Assembly: GCA_041687755.1 (NCBI GenBank)
Contig: JBDNJM010000178.1
Location: 1 to 26,576, forward strand
DNA length: 26,576 nucleotides
Direction of reading: 5' to 3'
Origin: JBDNJM01 sp041687755
Lineage (GTDB): Bacteria; Planctomycetota; UBA1135; GCA-002686595
Program-made: the position numbers and the translations under genes
Notes under the pieces: generated by a model
Databases searched by the model: none
The model's input: the letters and a program-made list of their open reading frames with translations, nothing else
Told to the model about the DNA's origin: nothing
In this document: one piece after another, positions 1 to 7,160 of the stretch
How positions within the stretch are numbered: the stretch's first letter is position 1
How the letters are laid out: each line of letters begins with the position of its first letter

Positions 1-171
1 AAGCACCACAAGTACGTCACCGTCGTCGTGGACCACGACACCGCTCGCATCGTCTGGGCTTGCGAAGGGAAGAATGCAGCCACCCTGAGCCGGTTCTTCG
101 AGGAACTGGGGGCGGAGCGCCGAGCCCTGCTGGAGTCGATCACGATCGACATGTCGGCCGCCTACATCAAG
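1..171 (+). pseudogene. ISL3-family transposase fragment (internal piece)
   Basis: Frame 1 is open from the first base and reads as the DDE core of an ISL3-type transposase. It has a V-V-V-D-H-D-T-A-R-I-V-W block near residues 8-19, then A-T-L-S-R-F-F-E-E-L-G, then T-I-D-M-S-A-A-Y-I-K near residues 48-57. These match the family's first and second catalytic Asp regions. Similarity stops abruptly after Y-I-K at about 171; the same frame then continues without similarity to a stop at 246. The N-terminus lies outside the window and the C-terminal half is missing, so this is a dead remnant. The next piece, in another frame, belongs to a different insertion-sequence family, so one element was probably inserted into or deleted against the other. 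Confidence 0.8.
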
Positions 172-440
172 TGTGAAGTACCGGGACAAGAGCCCGAAGC
201 AGATCGTCCCGCTGCTCGCGGACGATGGTCGATACCTGGCCTCTGAGTCGAGCTTCTACCGAATCTTGCGAGCCGCAGGTGCGGTCAAGCACCGCGCCGG
301 GACCCGCGAGCCGGTCCGCCGTTATCGGCCCGAGCCGTGTATCGCTTCAGGGCCGCACGAGGTCTGGAGCTGGGACATCACCTACCTGGCTTCCACCGTC
401 CGCGGCCGCCTCATTCCGCTGCTACCCCATGACCTCGGCC
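172..440 (+). pseudogene. IS3-family transposase (OrfB/integrase-type) fragment
   Basis: In frame 2, starting right after the ISL3 remnant, the translation shows S-P-K-Q-I-V-P-L-L-A-D-D-G-R-Y-L-A-S-E-S-S-F-Y-R and then V-W-S-W-D-I-T-Y-L. This is the helical region followed by the start of the integrase core of IS3-type OrfB, including the first catalytic Asp in W-D-I-T-Y. After about position 400 the expected continuation (aromatic-rich strand, then D-V-x-S-R) is lost in this frame and only weakly visible in the next one. The piece is therefore frameshifted and then truncated. The N-terminal HTH part and the second and third catalytic acids are absent. Roughly 441-577 has no recognisable coding content and is probably further insertion-sequence debris. 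Confidence 0.75.
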
Positions 441-579
441 TCGCGTCACCCACTAAAGGGGCAGGAGAGCAGGAGGTTTCGTGTAAGGGCATCCAGCTAT
501 TGAAGCTAAGTCGCGAGACTCGGGCAAGATGTCGTTGGAGCGGCCGACGGACGCTTACGTTGATGCAGTGCTACAGGCC

Positions 580-837
580 TTAAATACCGTAGACGTAGGC
601 CCGGCCGGCAGGTCCGAACATCGCCGCGTTGCGGCGCGTGGGCCCGGAGTGCGCGTCGCTGCTCGGGTCGCCGGTGCTCCGGTAGGCCTCGGTCTCGGTG
701 ACTCGGCCGGCGCTCGCATCGGAACCTTCGCCGGTGACCAGCCAGCAGCCCAAGAGCTCCAAGGCCGCGCTCCGCGCATCGCCCAGGCGAGCCGGCGAAA
801 AAGCACGCAGACCCGCCAGCTCGACGGCTTCCGTCAC
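580..837 (-). pseudogene. 3-methyladenine DNA glycosylase, truncated N-terminal part
   Basis: The minus-strand reading from a GTG at 837-835 gives 85 residues that match the N-terminal half of the AAG/MPG glycosylase family, which removes alkylated purines from DNA. Visible marks are L-E-L-L-G-C-W-L-V, then R-V-T-E-T-E-A-Y (the family's catalytic Glu lies in E-T-E-A-Y), then R-N-A-A-M-F-G-P-A-G-R-A-Y-V-Y-G-I. A complete protein is about 190-200 residues. Here a stop follows directly after Y-V-Y-G-I, where the family normally continues with Y-G and the substrate-pocket half. The break coincides with the edge of the insertion-sequence debris at about 578-584, so the gene was cut by transposition or a linked deletion. 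The GTG overlaps the TGA of the upstream membrane protein (GTGA, 837-834), which fixes the start and suggests former translational coupling. The product is almost certainly inactive. Confidence 0.8.
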
Positions 838-1262
838 CCGCCGAAGGCGACCTGCACGTTCATCCGGAGCATCGGCAGCGCGAACAAGATCGCCAGCGCC
901 GTCCCGGTCAGCGCGAGGCTGCGCGCCTGGCCGCCGGACTCCGCGCCGGCGTCCCCGTCGGGGACCGCACGTCCCTCCCCCAGCCGCCCCAGCCGCCGAA
1001 ACAGGCCGGAGCGCCACTCGAACACCAGCTCGAGCAGCAGGTGCCCGACGATGCAGCCGACCACGAAGCGCCAGGCGCCCGCCAGCCCCGGGCTCACGTT
1101 GTCCGACAGATGCAGCAGCATGCCGGCCGTGCCCAGGGCGTACGAGACGGTCCCGACGACCATCAGCCAGCGCGGCTGGCCCAACAGAATCGCGACCCGC
1201 GTGCCCTGGAGAGCCGCGAGGACGAACAGCGCGCAGTACAGGGCTTCCAGGGCGATCAGCAT
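834..1262 (-). CDS. Small integral membrane protein of unknown function
   Basis: This is a 142-residue protein that I do not recognise. Hydrophobic stretches at about residues 3-28, 33-52, 60-82 and 117-136 suggest four membrane helices. A polar loop at about 88-115 is rich in Arg, Gly, Asp and Glu and ends before the last helix. There is no signal-peptide cleavage site and no obvious metal or haem motif apart from scattered His residues in the second and third helices. Its TGA overlaps the GTG of the truncated glycosylase by four bases, so both were once one transcription unit. The ATG at 1262 is the first start in a reading frame with good third-position GC bias; no clear ribosome-binding site precedes it. 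The coding call is fairly safe; the function is open. Confidence 0.65.
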   Translation of the reverse strand: MLIALEALYCALFVLAALQGTRVAILLGQPRWLMVVGTVSYALGTAGMLLHLSDNVSPGLAGAWRFVVGCIVGHLLLELVFEWRSGLFRRLGRLGEGRAVPDGDAGAESGGQARSLALTGTALAILFALPMLRMNVQVAFGG

Positions 1263-1705
1263 GGGGGGTCAGCGGGCGATGATCCACCCCGGTTTCGTTC
1301 GGGAGGGTGCATCCGGTGGAAGAGCTTAGTCCCACTGGCGTGATCGTGAAGGCCCCGAGGCTCGCCCGGCGGAGATCAAGTCGGAGCGCGGCCCCTCCTG
1401 CATGTCACCCCCGCCTAGACAAAGCCCCTACCTCGTGGAAGCTTCTAAGCAGCTCAGCCCTTCCGAGGCCCCACCTCCAGCCGCCCCTAAAGGCGGGCGC
1501 GCCGCCGCCCCAGCCCCTCACCCCCCCGCAGCGCGGGTCTCCCATCGGGCGAGCCCCCGCCCCGCACCCGGCGGGGCAGCCGCAGGGCACAAGAGTCGCC
1601 CCGGACGAATGAGTTCTCCGTCCGATTCCAGCGGCAGAAGACTAGGCTCGGTGCCCGAAACGCGCCCGTTCGAGACGCCGCCCCAGATCCCCAACGGTTC
1701 TTCTC
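1263..1705. other. Divergent intergenic region without a gene
   Basis: This spacer lies between the minus-strand membrane protein and the plus-strand acidic protein. It must hold both promoters, but I cannot point to convincing -35/-10 boxes. It is very C-rich from about 1470 to 1580. A small hairpin with 7-bp arms (GCCCCGC / GCGGGGC) lies at 1559-1577. Open frames through it are compositional artefacts. Confidence 0.5.
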
Positions 1706-2704
1706 ATGCTCCGACCGCTATTCGTCCTCGCCGCCCTCACGCTTCTTCCCGCAACGCTGGAGGAGGCTCCGGCTCTCGAGTGGACCGCTGGCTCCGCCCT
1801 GACCCGTACCCTCGCCTTCAACCTCGAACTGGTGCTCGAAGACGCGTCCGTGATCGTGGACGGCGAAGAGATGGACGCACCGCTGCTCGATGTCGTGCAG
1901 ACGATCGAAGGCTCCGAGACCCTGATCGACACACCGATCGAGGTCGAAGACGGCCGCGCCGTGCTGCTGTCGCGGACGTTCGAAAGCACCGGGCTGAGCG
2001 TTGCGGTTGAAGCCGAAGGTGAGCCCGACGAGACCGATCAGGAAACCGACCTGGACGGCCGCACCGTGCTGTTCCGCTACGACGCCGACGATGAGGAGTA
2101 CTCCGTCGAGTACTCCGAGGACGACGCCGACGGCGACGAGGACGCGCTCGAAGAGCTGGTCTTCGACATCGATCTGCGCCAGCTGCTGCCTGAGGACGAC
2201 GTCGAAGAGGGCGACACCTGGTCGATCGACCCCGAGCTGCTCTCGTACCTCACCGATCCCGGTGGCGGTCTCTCCTACGAGGACGACGAAGAGGAGGAAG
2301 ACCAGGGCCGCGAGGCCGCGATGGAAGAGATGTACGACAACGTCGACGGCGACTTCGAGATGACCTATATCGGCGAGATCGAAGAAGACGACCGCACCCT
2401 GTTCGTCGTGGGCCTGGCCGTGGACGTCGAGGGCAGCACCTCCTGGGAGGAGGAGATCGACACCTCGGACGCGCCGTTCGAGATCGAGGGCATGAAGGAG
2501 ACCACGGTTACGATGGCCTTCGAGCTGGAGGGCGAGCTCGCCTGGGACACCTCGACGGGGCACCTGATCCGGCTCGACATCGAGGGCGAGGTCACGATAG
2601 TCGAGGACGAGGTCAGGACCTTCGAGTCCGAGCAGTTCTCCGGCGTGCAGCAGAAGATCCTGGAGTTCGTCGGCGAGCTCACGCAGACCCTGCGCACCGA
2701 GTAG
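1706..2704 (+). CDS. Very acidic exported protein, unknown function
   Basis: This is a 332-residue protein. Residues 1 to about 18 (M-L-R-P-L-F-V-L-A-A-L-T-L-L-P-A-T) form a Sec-type signal peptide with hardly any charge. The mature part is extraordinarily rich in Asp and Glu, with acidic runs near residues 105-150 (D-D-A-D-G-D-E-D) and 190-200 (Y-E-D-D-E-E-E-E-D). Acidic stretches alternate with predicted beta segments such as T-V-L-F-R-Y, L-F-V-V-G-L-A-V-D-V and V-T-M-A-F-E-L-E-G-E-L. I see no catalytic motif. The layout resembles large single-copy planctomycete exported proteins with a lipocalin-like or beta-rich fold. The acidity could suit calcium binding or a salty habitat, but that is inference. 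The ATG at 1706 is chosen because the signal peptide begins there; there is no ribosome-binding site. The gene converges on the methyltransferase gene. Confidence 0.75.
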   Translation: MLRPLFVLAALTLLPATLEEAPALEWTAGSALTRTLAFNLELVLEDASVIVDGEEMDAPLLDVVQTIEGSETLIDTPIEVEDGRAVLLSRTFESTGLSVAVEAEGEPDETDQETDLDGRTVLFRYDADDEEYSVEYSEDDADGDEDALEELVFDIDLRQLLPEDDVEEGDTWSIDPELLSYLTDPGGGLSYEDDEEEEDQGREAAMEEMYDNVDGDFEMTYIGEIEEDDRTLFVVGLAVDVEGSTSWEEEIDTSDAPFEIEGMKETTVTMAFELEGELAWDTSTGHLIRLDIEGEVTIVEDEVRTFESEQFSGVQQKILEFVGELTQTLRTE

Positions 2705-2747
2705 CCCGGGCGCTCTCCCGAGCCCGCCGGAACGTCGAGCGGGGGCC

Positions 2748-2790
2748 GCACTTCTGCGCGAAGTGCAGCTCCCGCTCTGCGTTGGGAGCT
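2748..2790. terminator. Paired hairpins between convergent genes
   Basis: There are two adjacent perfect stem-loops. GCACTTC / GAAGTGC has arms at 2748-2754 and 2760-2766 with a 5-nt loop. AGCTCCC / GGGAGCT has arms at 2767-2773 and 2784-2790 with a 10-nt loop. They sit between the stop of the acidic protein (2704) and the stop of the methyltransferase (2841, other strand). No T-run follows, so they would be transcript-end or RNA-protecting structures rather than textbook intrinsic terminators. Confidence 0.45.
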
Positions 2791-2840
2791 GACTCGACCG
2801 AGAGGCGCCCGCGACCCGGGCCGATCCCTGGCTCGCGCTC

Positions 2841-3539
2841 TCACCCCTTTGTGTTGCCGCTCTCCTTCTTGAAGATCAGCAGGTGGTTGAACCCGCGCAG
2901 AAAGAAGTTGTCCTTCGCCGCGGCCTTGTGGAAGTTGCGCTGCTCAAGCTTCTGGTTGCCGCGCACGACCGCCACGTGGTCCACGGGGCGCAGCCCCCGA
3001 CGGGAGAGCATGTCCATGAACAGCGCACCGATGGGCACGAACCCGCGGCCCTTCTTGAAGGTGTCGGAGACGTACACGCCCAAGTAGCGGCGGTCGCGCA
3101 ACACGCGCCGGGCCTCGTCAAAGACCACCGCCATTGCGTCAAAGTAAACGTCCTCGAAGGCGTCGAGCTTGCCGATGCAGTCGAGCTCCTGGCTGTACTC
3201 GATGTGCGTCGAGTAGGGCGGGTCCATGAACATGAAGTCCACCGAGTCCTTCTCCAGCGGCAGGCTGCGCGCGTCGGCGCGTTCGATGTCCTCGCGCGAG
3301 GGGCTCAGGTCGAACCCGCGAACCTTGCGGCCCATCTCCTCGGCCACGTCGATCGTCGTGCCCCCGCCGCAGAACGGGTCCACGACGAGGTCGCCCTCGC
3401 GCGTGTAGCGCTCCAGCAGGTTCCAGATGATGTAGCTGGGCGTGCGACCCTCGTAGCGCGGGTTGCCGTAGATCTTGCCTTGGCCGTGCTGCTGGGTGGG
3501 GTGGTGCCAGAGCGTCGTAGTTTGGAGCTTGCGCGACAT
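2841..3539 (-). CDS. Solitary DNA methyltransferase (N6-adenine/N4-cytosine type)
   Basis: This 232-residue protein is of the SAM-dependent DNA-methylase class. It has the SAM-binding motif D-P-F-C-G-G-G-T-T and, downstream, the catalytic motif M-D-P-P-Y-S. The D-P-P-Y form is typical of amino-methyltransferases that modify adenine N6 or cytosine N4. An N-terminal segment rich in His, Gln and aromatic residues (W-H-H-P-T-Q-Q-H, then G-N-P-R-Y-E-G-R-T-P-S-Y-I) and a C-terminal F-L-R-G-F-N-H-L-L-I-F end resemble a compact orphan-methylase family without a large target-recognition domain. The start M-S-R-K at 3539 is preferred; an upstream in-frame start at 3635 would add 32 residues without similarity. 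No restriction endonuclease or specificity subunit lies nearby, so a role in regulation or epigenetic marking is more likely than restriction-modification. The recognition site cannot be read from the sequence. Confidence 0.82.
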   Translation of the reverse strand: MSRKLQTTTLWHHPTQQHGQGKIYGNPRYEGRTPSYIIWNLLERYTREGDLVVDPFCGGGTTIDVAEEMGRKVRGFDLSPSREDIERADARSLPLEKDSVDFMFMDPPYSTHIEYSQELDCIGKLDAFEDVYFDAMAVVFDEARRVLRDRRYLGVYVSDTFKKGRGFVPIGALFMDMLSRRGLRPVDHVAVVRGNQKLEQRNFHKAAAKDNFFLRGFNHLLIFKKESGNTKG

Positions 3540-3884
3540 GGGGCGGGAAAGGTTAGCGGCCAGGCATCCGTGGCGCTCACGCCCAGTTCCAGTGAGGAAT
3601 TCGGGAGGCGCCCTAAAAACTCGCCCGGGCCCCACGCGGGGTCGCCACCTAGGGTATTTAGCTCAAAGCCGGGACCTCCAGGGGCCTTCCAGGGGTTCAT
3701 CCGCCAGTTCGGCCAGCTGGAGGGGTGACGCGCGCCTCCGCGAGGCTAGAAATGGCCTGAAGATTCTGGCCCCAGCTCCGTACATAGGAAACTGAACTGT
3801 CTCCCCAGTTCCCGCGGAGCCGACCGGCCAGCTTCTCCTGGCTCACCGAGCCCTCCCGCTCCCCCACCGCACCCCAGTCTTTCC
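3540..3884. promoter_or_regulatory. Divergent intergenic region with a short inverted repeat
   Basis: This region lies between the methyltransferase start and the start of the repeat-rich exported protein. A locally AT-richer stretch has a -10-like TACATA at 3781-3786, followed by the inverted repeat GAACTG-N6-CAGTTC at 3794-3811, placed where a repressor could act on the plus-strand gene. I could not match a -35 box at the usual distance. No gene is seen in the remainder. Confidence 0.3.
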
Positions 3885-4700
3885 ATGAAGTCTTTCCGCA
3901 CCCTGGCCGCCTGCGCCCTCAGCCTGGCCGCCATCGCCCAATCGCCGGCCGACGCCGCCGCCCAGCGTCCGGCGACCCAAGAGCGCCCCGCAACCAACCA
4001 GCGGCCCGCCACCGGCAACCCCTCCAAGGGCAAGCCGGCCGCCCAGGGTCAGGGCCAACAGCGCCCCGCCACGCAGCGCCCCGCCACGCAGCGCCCCGAC
4101 ACGCAGCGCCCCGCAACCCAGCGCCCCGCAACCCAGCGCGAGGGCGAGCCGCAGGGTCTGCGCCCCGCCGCTCAGCGCCAGGGCGAGCAAGGCCAGCGTC
4201 CGGCCACCCAGCGCGGCAACGCCCGCGGTGAGATGCCCACGGCCGACTGGACCGACAAGCAGATCCTCCAACGCATGGCGAAGGAACTCAGCACGCACAA
4301 CGAACGCATTGCGAAGATCAACCAGATCAGTAAGGTCCTCGAGGGACGCGGCGCCGAGGCCGAGAAGCTTCGCGAGGTCGCCGCGCTGAAGGCCAAGGAA
4401 CTCGAGCGCTACGCCGCGATGACCGCGATCGCTCGCGCCCGCATCACGCCCGCGCGCTTCGACAAGCTGATGCGTCAGCTCGCCACCGGCGCCGCCCGTC
4501 CCGGCGACGGCGAGCGTCCCGCCCAAGGTGGCGAGCGTCCCGCCGGCGAGCGTCCCGCGGGCGAGCGTCCCGCCGGCGAGCGTCCGGCCGGCGAGCGTCC
4601 CGCCGGCGAGCGTCCGGCCGGCGAGCGTCCGGCCGGCGAACGCCCGGCAACCGGCGGCGGCGAGCGCCCCGCCAACGGCGAACGCCCCGGCGGCAACTAG
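3885..4700 (+). CDS. Exported protein with two pentapeptide-repeat tracts
   Basis: This is a 271-residue protein. Residues 1 to about 26 form a signal peptide (M-K-S-F-R-T-L-A-A-C-A-L-S-L-A-A-I-A, cleavage probably around A-D-A-A-A). Residues about 27-115 are low-complexity, dominated by Q-R-P-A-T units. Residues about 120-200 are the only folded-looking part, a charged helical segment (W-T-D-K-Q-I-L-Q-R-M-A-K-E-L, then L-R-E-V-A-A-L-K-A-K-E-L-E-R-Y). The C-terminus has eight uninterrupted G-E-R-P-A units plus degenerate flanking copies. Both tracts share an R-P-A core, and both are built from 15-bp DNA repeats. Catalytic residues are absent; a structural or periplasm-spanning role is possible, but I do not recognise the family. 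It is followed 64 nt later by a small lipoprotein on the same strand, probably in one transcription unit. Confidence 0.75.
   Translation: MKSFRTLAACALSLAAIAQSPADAAAQRPATQERPATNQRPATGNPSKGKPAAQGQGQQRPATQRPATQRPDTQRPATQRPATQREGEPQGLRPAAQRQGEQGQRPATQRGNARGEMPTADWTDKQILQRMAKELSTHNERIAKINQISKVLEGRGAEAEKLREVAALKAKELERYAAMTAIARARITPARFDKLMRQLATGAARPGDGERPAQGGERPAGERPAGERPAGERPAGERPAGERPAGERPAGERPATGGGERPANGERPGGN
4059..4133 (+). repeat. 15-bp coding tandem repeat, five units (QRPAT)
   Basis: Five consecutive 15-bp units begin with CAGCGCCCCG at 4059, 4074, 4089, 4104 and 4119. The first two units are identical, the third has one change giving Q-R-P-D-T, and the last two are identical to each other with altered third positions. 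They encode Q-R-P-(A/D)-T. Looser copies occur on both sides. Confidence 0.9.
4530..4649 (+). repeat. 15-bp coding tandem repeat, eight units (GERPA)
   Basis: Eight consecutive 15-bp units run from 4530 to 4649, of the form GGCGAGCGTCCCGCC or GGCGAGCGTCCGGCC. They encode G-E-R-P-A eight times. The units differ almost only at one or two positions, so the array is recent or homogenised and likely to vary in copy number between strains. The frame is kept because the unit is 15 bp. Confidence 0.95.
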
Positions 4701-4764
4701 TCCACGGTGCGCGCCACTCCGGCGCGTCCCCGAACCACGACCGAATCCCCCCACCCAGACTCCA

Positions 4765-4995
4765 ATGAAAAAGTTCATCCTGCGCACGGCCATCCTGACG
4801 GCCGTCACCGCGGCCTGCATGCTGCAGTCCTGCACCGAGTCCGCTGAGAGCACCGATACCAACACGGACGGCGACGCCACCGTCCACTCCGCCGAGGACG
4901 CCGCTACGGCGGCCGAGGCCTCGATCACCGATGCGAATGCCGACGAGGAGCTCGAGAAGCTCACCAACGAGATCGAGAGCGAGCTCGAAGACTGA
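4765..4995 (+). CDS. Small acidic lipoprotein
   Basis: This is a 76-residue protein starting M-K-K-F-I-L-R-T. A short hydrophobic segment ends in the lipobox-like M-L-Q-S-C, so the mature protein would begin at Cys 23 and be lipid-anchored. The remainder is polar and acidic (T-D-T-N-T-D-G-D-A-T), then Ala/Glu-rich and helical (A-T-A-A-E-A-S-I-T-D-A-N-A-D-E-E-L-E-K-L). There is no known domain. The ATG at 4765 is chosen because the M-K-K start and lipobox follow it; the same frame is open upstream but runs antisense-like through the repeat tract. It lies 64 nt after the repeat-rich exported protein and just before a strong hairpin, so the two form a likely two-gene unit at the cell surface. 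Confidence 0.75.
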   Translation: MKKFILRTAILTAVTAACMLQSCTESAESTDTNTDGDATVHSAEDAATAAEASITDANADEELEKLTNEIESELED

Positions 4996-5017
4996 GCCGA
5001 CATCACCGCCTCCAAGC

Positions 5018-5059
5018 AACCGGGCCGGTTCCGCGCACATGCGCGGGACCGGCCCGGTT
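5018..5059. terminator. Strong bidirectional hairpin between convergent genes
   Basis: A 20-bp-arm inverted repeat with one non-Watson-Crick position has its left arm at 5018-5037 (begins AACCGGGCCGG) and its right arm at 5040-5059. The loop is only two bases before end-fraying. It lies 23 nt after the lipoprotein stop and 41 nt beyond the stop of the M3 peptidase on the other strand, the expected place for a shared terminator. There is no U-tract on either side. Confidence 0.7.
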
Positions 5060-5099
5060 CGCGTTCAGGCCACGCGACGGCGACTCTGAACCCGATGGC

Positions 5100-7046
5100 T
5101 CAGGCGGACCCGACCAACCAGTCCTCGAAGGCCTTGGTGCTCGGCTCGCGCCCCAGGAAGTCTCGCACCAGCACTTCCGCATCGGCCGCGCCGCCGCGCT
5201 CGAGAACTCGACTGCGGTACGCGCTGGCGACCTCTGCGCCGAACGGGTCGCCGCGGAACGCGCCGAAGAAGTCCTTCGAGATCGAGAGCGACCAGAGATA
5301 GGTGTAGTACAGCGCCGTGTACGAGTTGAGGTGCCCGAACGACGTGTGCATAAAAGTCTCGGCCTCCACGGGAAACGGCGAGAGGCGCCGGCGCACGTCG
5401 GCGAACAGTTCGTCGGGCACGAGGCCTTCGGGCGAGCGGTCGTAGAGCTCCAGGCTGTAGGTCGCGTAGACCAGCTGGGTCGCGTTGTGCGTGGCCCGCC
5501 CGAAGCCGTCGGCGGCGGCCATCGCGCGCGCCACCTCGGCCGGCAGCGGCTCGTCGGTCTCGATGTGCCGCGCGAAGTCGGCGAGCACTTCGGCGTCCCA
5601 GGCCCACTCCTCGAGCAGCTGGCTGGGCACCTCGACGAAGTCCCACTCGGTCGCGATGCCGGCGAAGCTCGCGAAGCGGTGCTCCGAGGCCAGCAGGTGG
5701 TGCATCAGGTGCCCGAACTCGTGGAAGTACGTGGTGACCTGGTCGTGGGACAGCAGTCCGGGGCCCGCCTCGGTCGTCGCGGGGAAGTTGCACAGCAGCA
5801 CGCCCTCGGGCAACTGCTCGCCTGAGACGCCGGAGGCCACGCTCATCAGGCAGGCGTGCTTGAACTTGCCGTCGCGCGGGTGCATGTCCAGGAACAGCCG
5901 GCCCAACAGCTGCCCGTCGCGCGACATGTCGTAGGCCTCGATAGAGTCGTGCCACAGGGCAACGCCTGCGGACGGCGCGAAGCTCACGCCGAACAGCCGC
6001 GCAGCCACGCGCAGCACCCCGTCGCGCACGCGGCCGTACTCGAAGTAGGAGCGCAGGGCGCGGCTGTCCACCTGGAAGCGCTCGGCGCGCAGGCGGTCGA
6101 CGAGGTGCAGGCGGTCGTACTCGCGGACCTCGGTGGCGCTGGGATCCGTCTCGCGCAGCGCCTCGAGCATCGTGGCGAGCTCGGCATCGACGGAGGGCGC
6201 CAAGCGCTCGACCAGATCGTCGAGGAAGCCCCGCACGCGCTGGGGCGAGCCGCTCATCTTGTCCTCGGTCGCGTACGCCGCCCAGTTGGCGTACCCCAGC
6301 CGGCCGGCCAGGTCGTGGCGCAGGCGCAGCATCGTCGCCAGCTCCGGCTCATTCTCGGGATGGGCGCGCTGCATGGCGACGCGGTGGTAATCGCGGCGCA
6401 GCTCGCGGTTGGCGGCGTAGGTCAGCAGCGGAATGCGCGTGCCCGGATCCGTGTCTAGCTCGACCGAACCGTCCGCGCGCTCGGGGTTCGCGGCCAGCAG
6501 GTCCGCCGGCGCCCCGGCCATGGCCGCGTGGCCGCCCTTGACGACCAGCTTGCGGCCGCCACCGATGATGTTGCGGTCGAAGCGCTGGCCGCACTCGACG
6601 AGCTCCGCGCGCAGCTTCGAGAGCGCCTCACGTTCCTCGGCGGTGCGATCGACTCCGGCGCGCCGAAACTCGCGGGCAGCGCGCTCGACGACCCGGCGCT
6701 GCTCCGGATCCGGTGCCTGGCGCCCCTCGAGCCGCGCGATCACCGCGTACAGCTCCGCGTCCAGCGACAGGTCGCTCGTGAACTGCTTTAGCTCTCGCTC
6801 GGCGGCCTCACAGACCTCGCGCAGCGCGCCGTCGGGATGCGACCGCGCCAGCACGCGCACCCAGCCAGCCGTGCGCGCCAGCGGCAACGTCATGCGGTCG
6901 AAGGCGTGCACTAGCTCGGCGTAGTCGGCGTCCGCGGGCTGTCCCTTGAGCGCCGCGCGGCGGCGCTGGCAGTCCTCAAGCGCCGCGGCGACGCCGGCCC
7001 TCAGTTCTTCTGCCGTGCGGGGCGGACTGTCGATGATCAGGCTCAT
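5100..7046 (-). CDS. M3-family zinc oligopeptidase
   Basis: This is a 648-residue cytosolic metallopeptidase of the thimet oligopeptidase / oligopeptidase A (M3) family, which degrades short peptides. The zinc site is complete: H-E-F-G-H at residues 442-446, with the third ligand Glu in D-F-V-E (about residue 472) followed by P-S-Q-L-L-E-E-W. The family's C-terminal motif region (F-G-H-L-N-S-Y-T-A-L-Y-Y-T-Y-L-W-S) is also present. The N-terminal 400 residues are the usual helical domain. Length is close to the 650-700 usual for the family, with no signal peptide. The start M-S-L-I-I-D at 7046 is preferred; an in-frame start at 7091 would add 15 residues without similarity. Neither has a clear ribosome-binding site. 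It follows the inositol-phosphate synthase gene by 114 nt on the same strand and ends at the hairpin at 5018-5059. Confidence 0.93.
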   Translation of the reverse strand: MSLIIDSPPRTAEELRAGVAAALEDCQRRRAALKGQPADADYAELVHAFDRMTLPLARTAGWVRVLARSHPDGALREVCEAAERELKQFTSDLSLDAELYAVIARLEGRQAPDPEQRRVVERAAREFRRAGVDRTAEEREALSKLRAELVECGQRFDRNIIGGGRKLVVKGGHAAMAGAPADLLAANPERADGSVELDTDPGTRIPLLTYAANRELRRDYHRVAMQRAHPENEPELATMLRLRHDLAGRLGYANWAAYATEDKMSGSPQRVRGFLDDLVERLAPSVDAELATMLEALRETDPSATEVREYDRLHLVDRLRAERFQVDSRALRSYFEYGRVRDGVLRVAARLFGVSFAPSAGVALWHDSIEAYDMSRDGQLLGRLFLDMHPRDGKFKHACLMSVASGVSGEQLPEGVLLCNFPATTEAGPGLLSHDQVTTYFHEFGHLMHHLLASEHRFASFAGIATEWDFVEVPSQLLEEWAWDAEVLADFARHIETDEPLPAEVARAMAAADGFGRATHNATQLVYATYSLELYDRSPEGLVPDELFADVRRRLSPFPVEAETFMHTSFGHLNSYTALYYTYLWSLSISKDFFGAFRGDPFGAEVASAYRSRVLERGGAADAEVLVRDFLGREPSTKAFEDWLVGSA

Positions 7047-7160
7047 GCTCGAATAGGAGGGAGTCAGGGGGAGTGGAACGCCGCGCGGCATCGCCGCCGG
7101 TCAGTCATGCGTCGGGTGCAGCGCCAAGCCTGGCCGCCCCGGAAACGGACCCGCTGGGGG

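Noticed and set aside
529..1329. Plus-strand frame over the glycosylase and membrane-protein genes
   Set aside because: It reads as Arg/Ser/Pro-rich shadow, while the minus strand shows family motifs and a start/stop overlap.
2841..3539. Complete restriction-modification or phage-defence island
   Set aside because: There is only a methyltransferase; neighbours are exported proteins, with no nuclease, helicase or NTPase partner.
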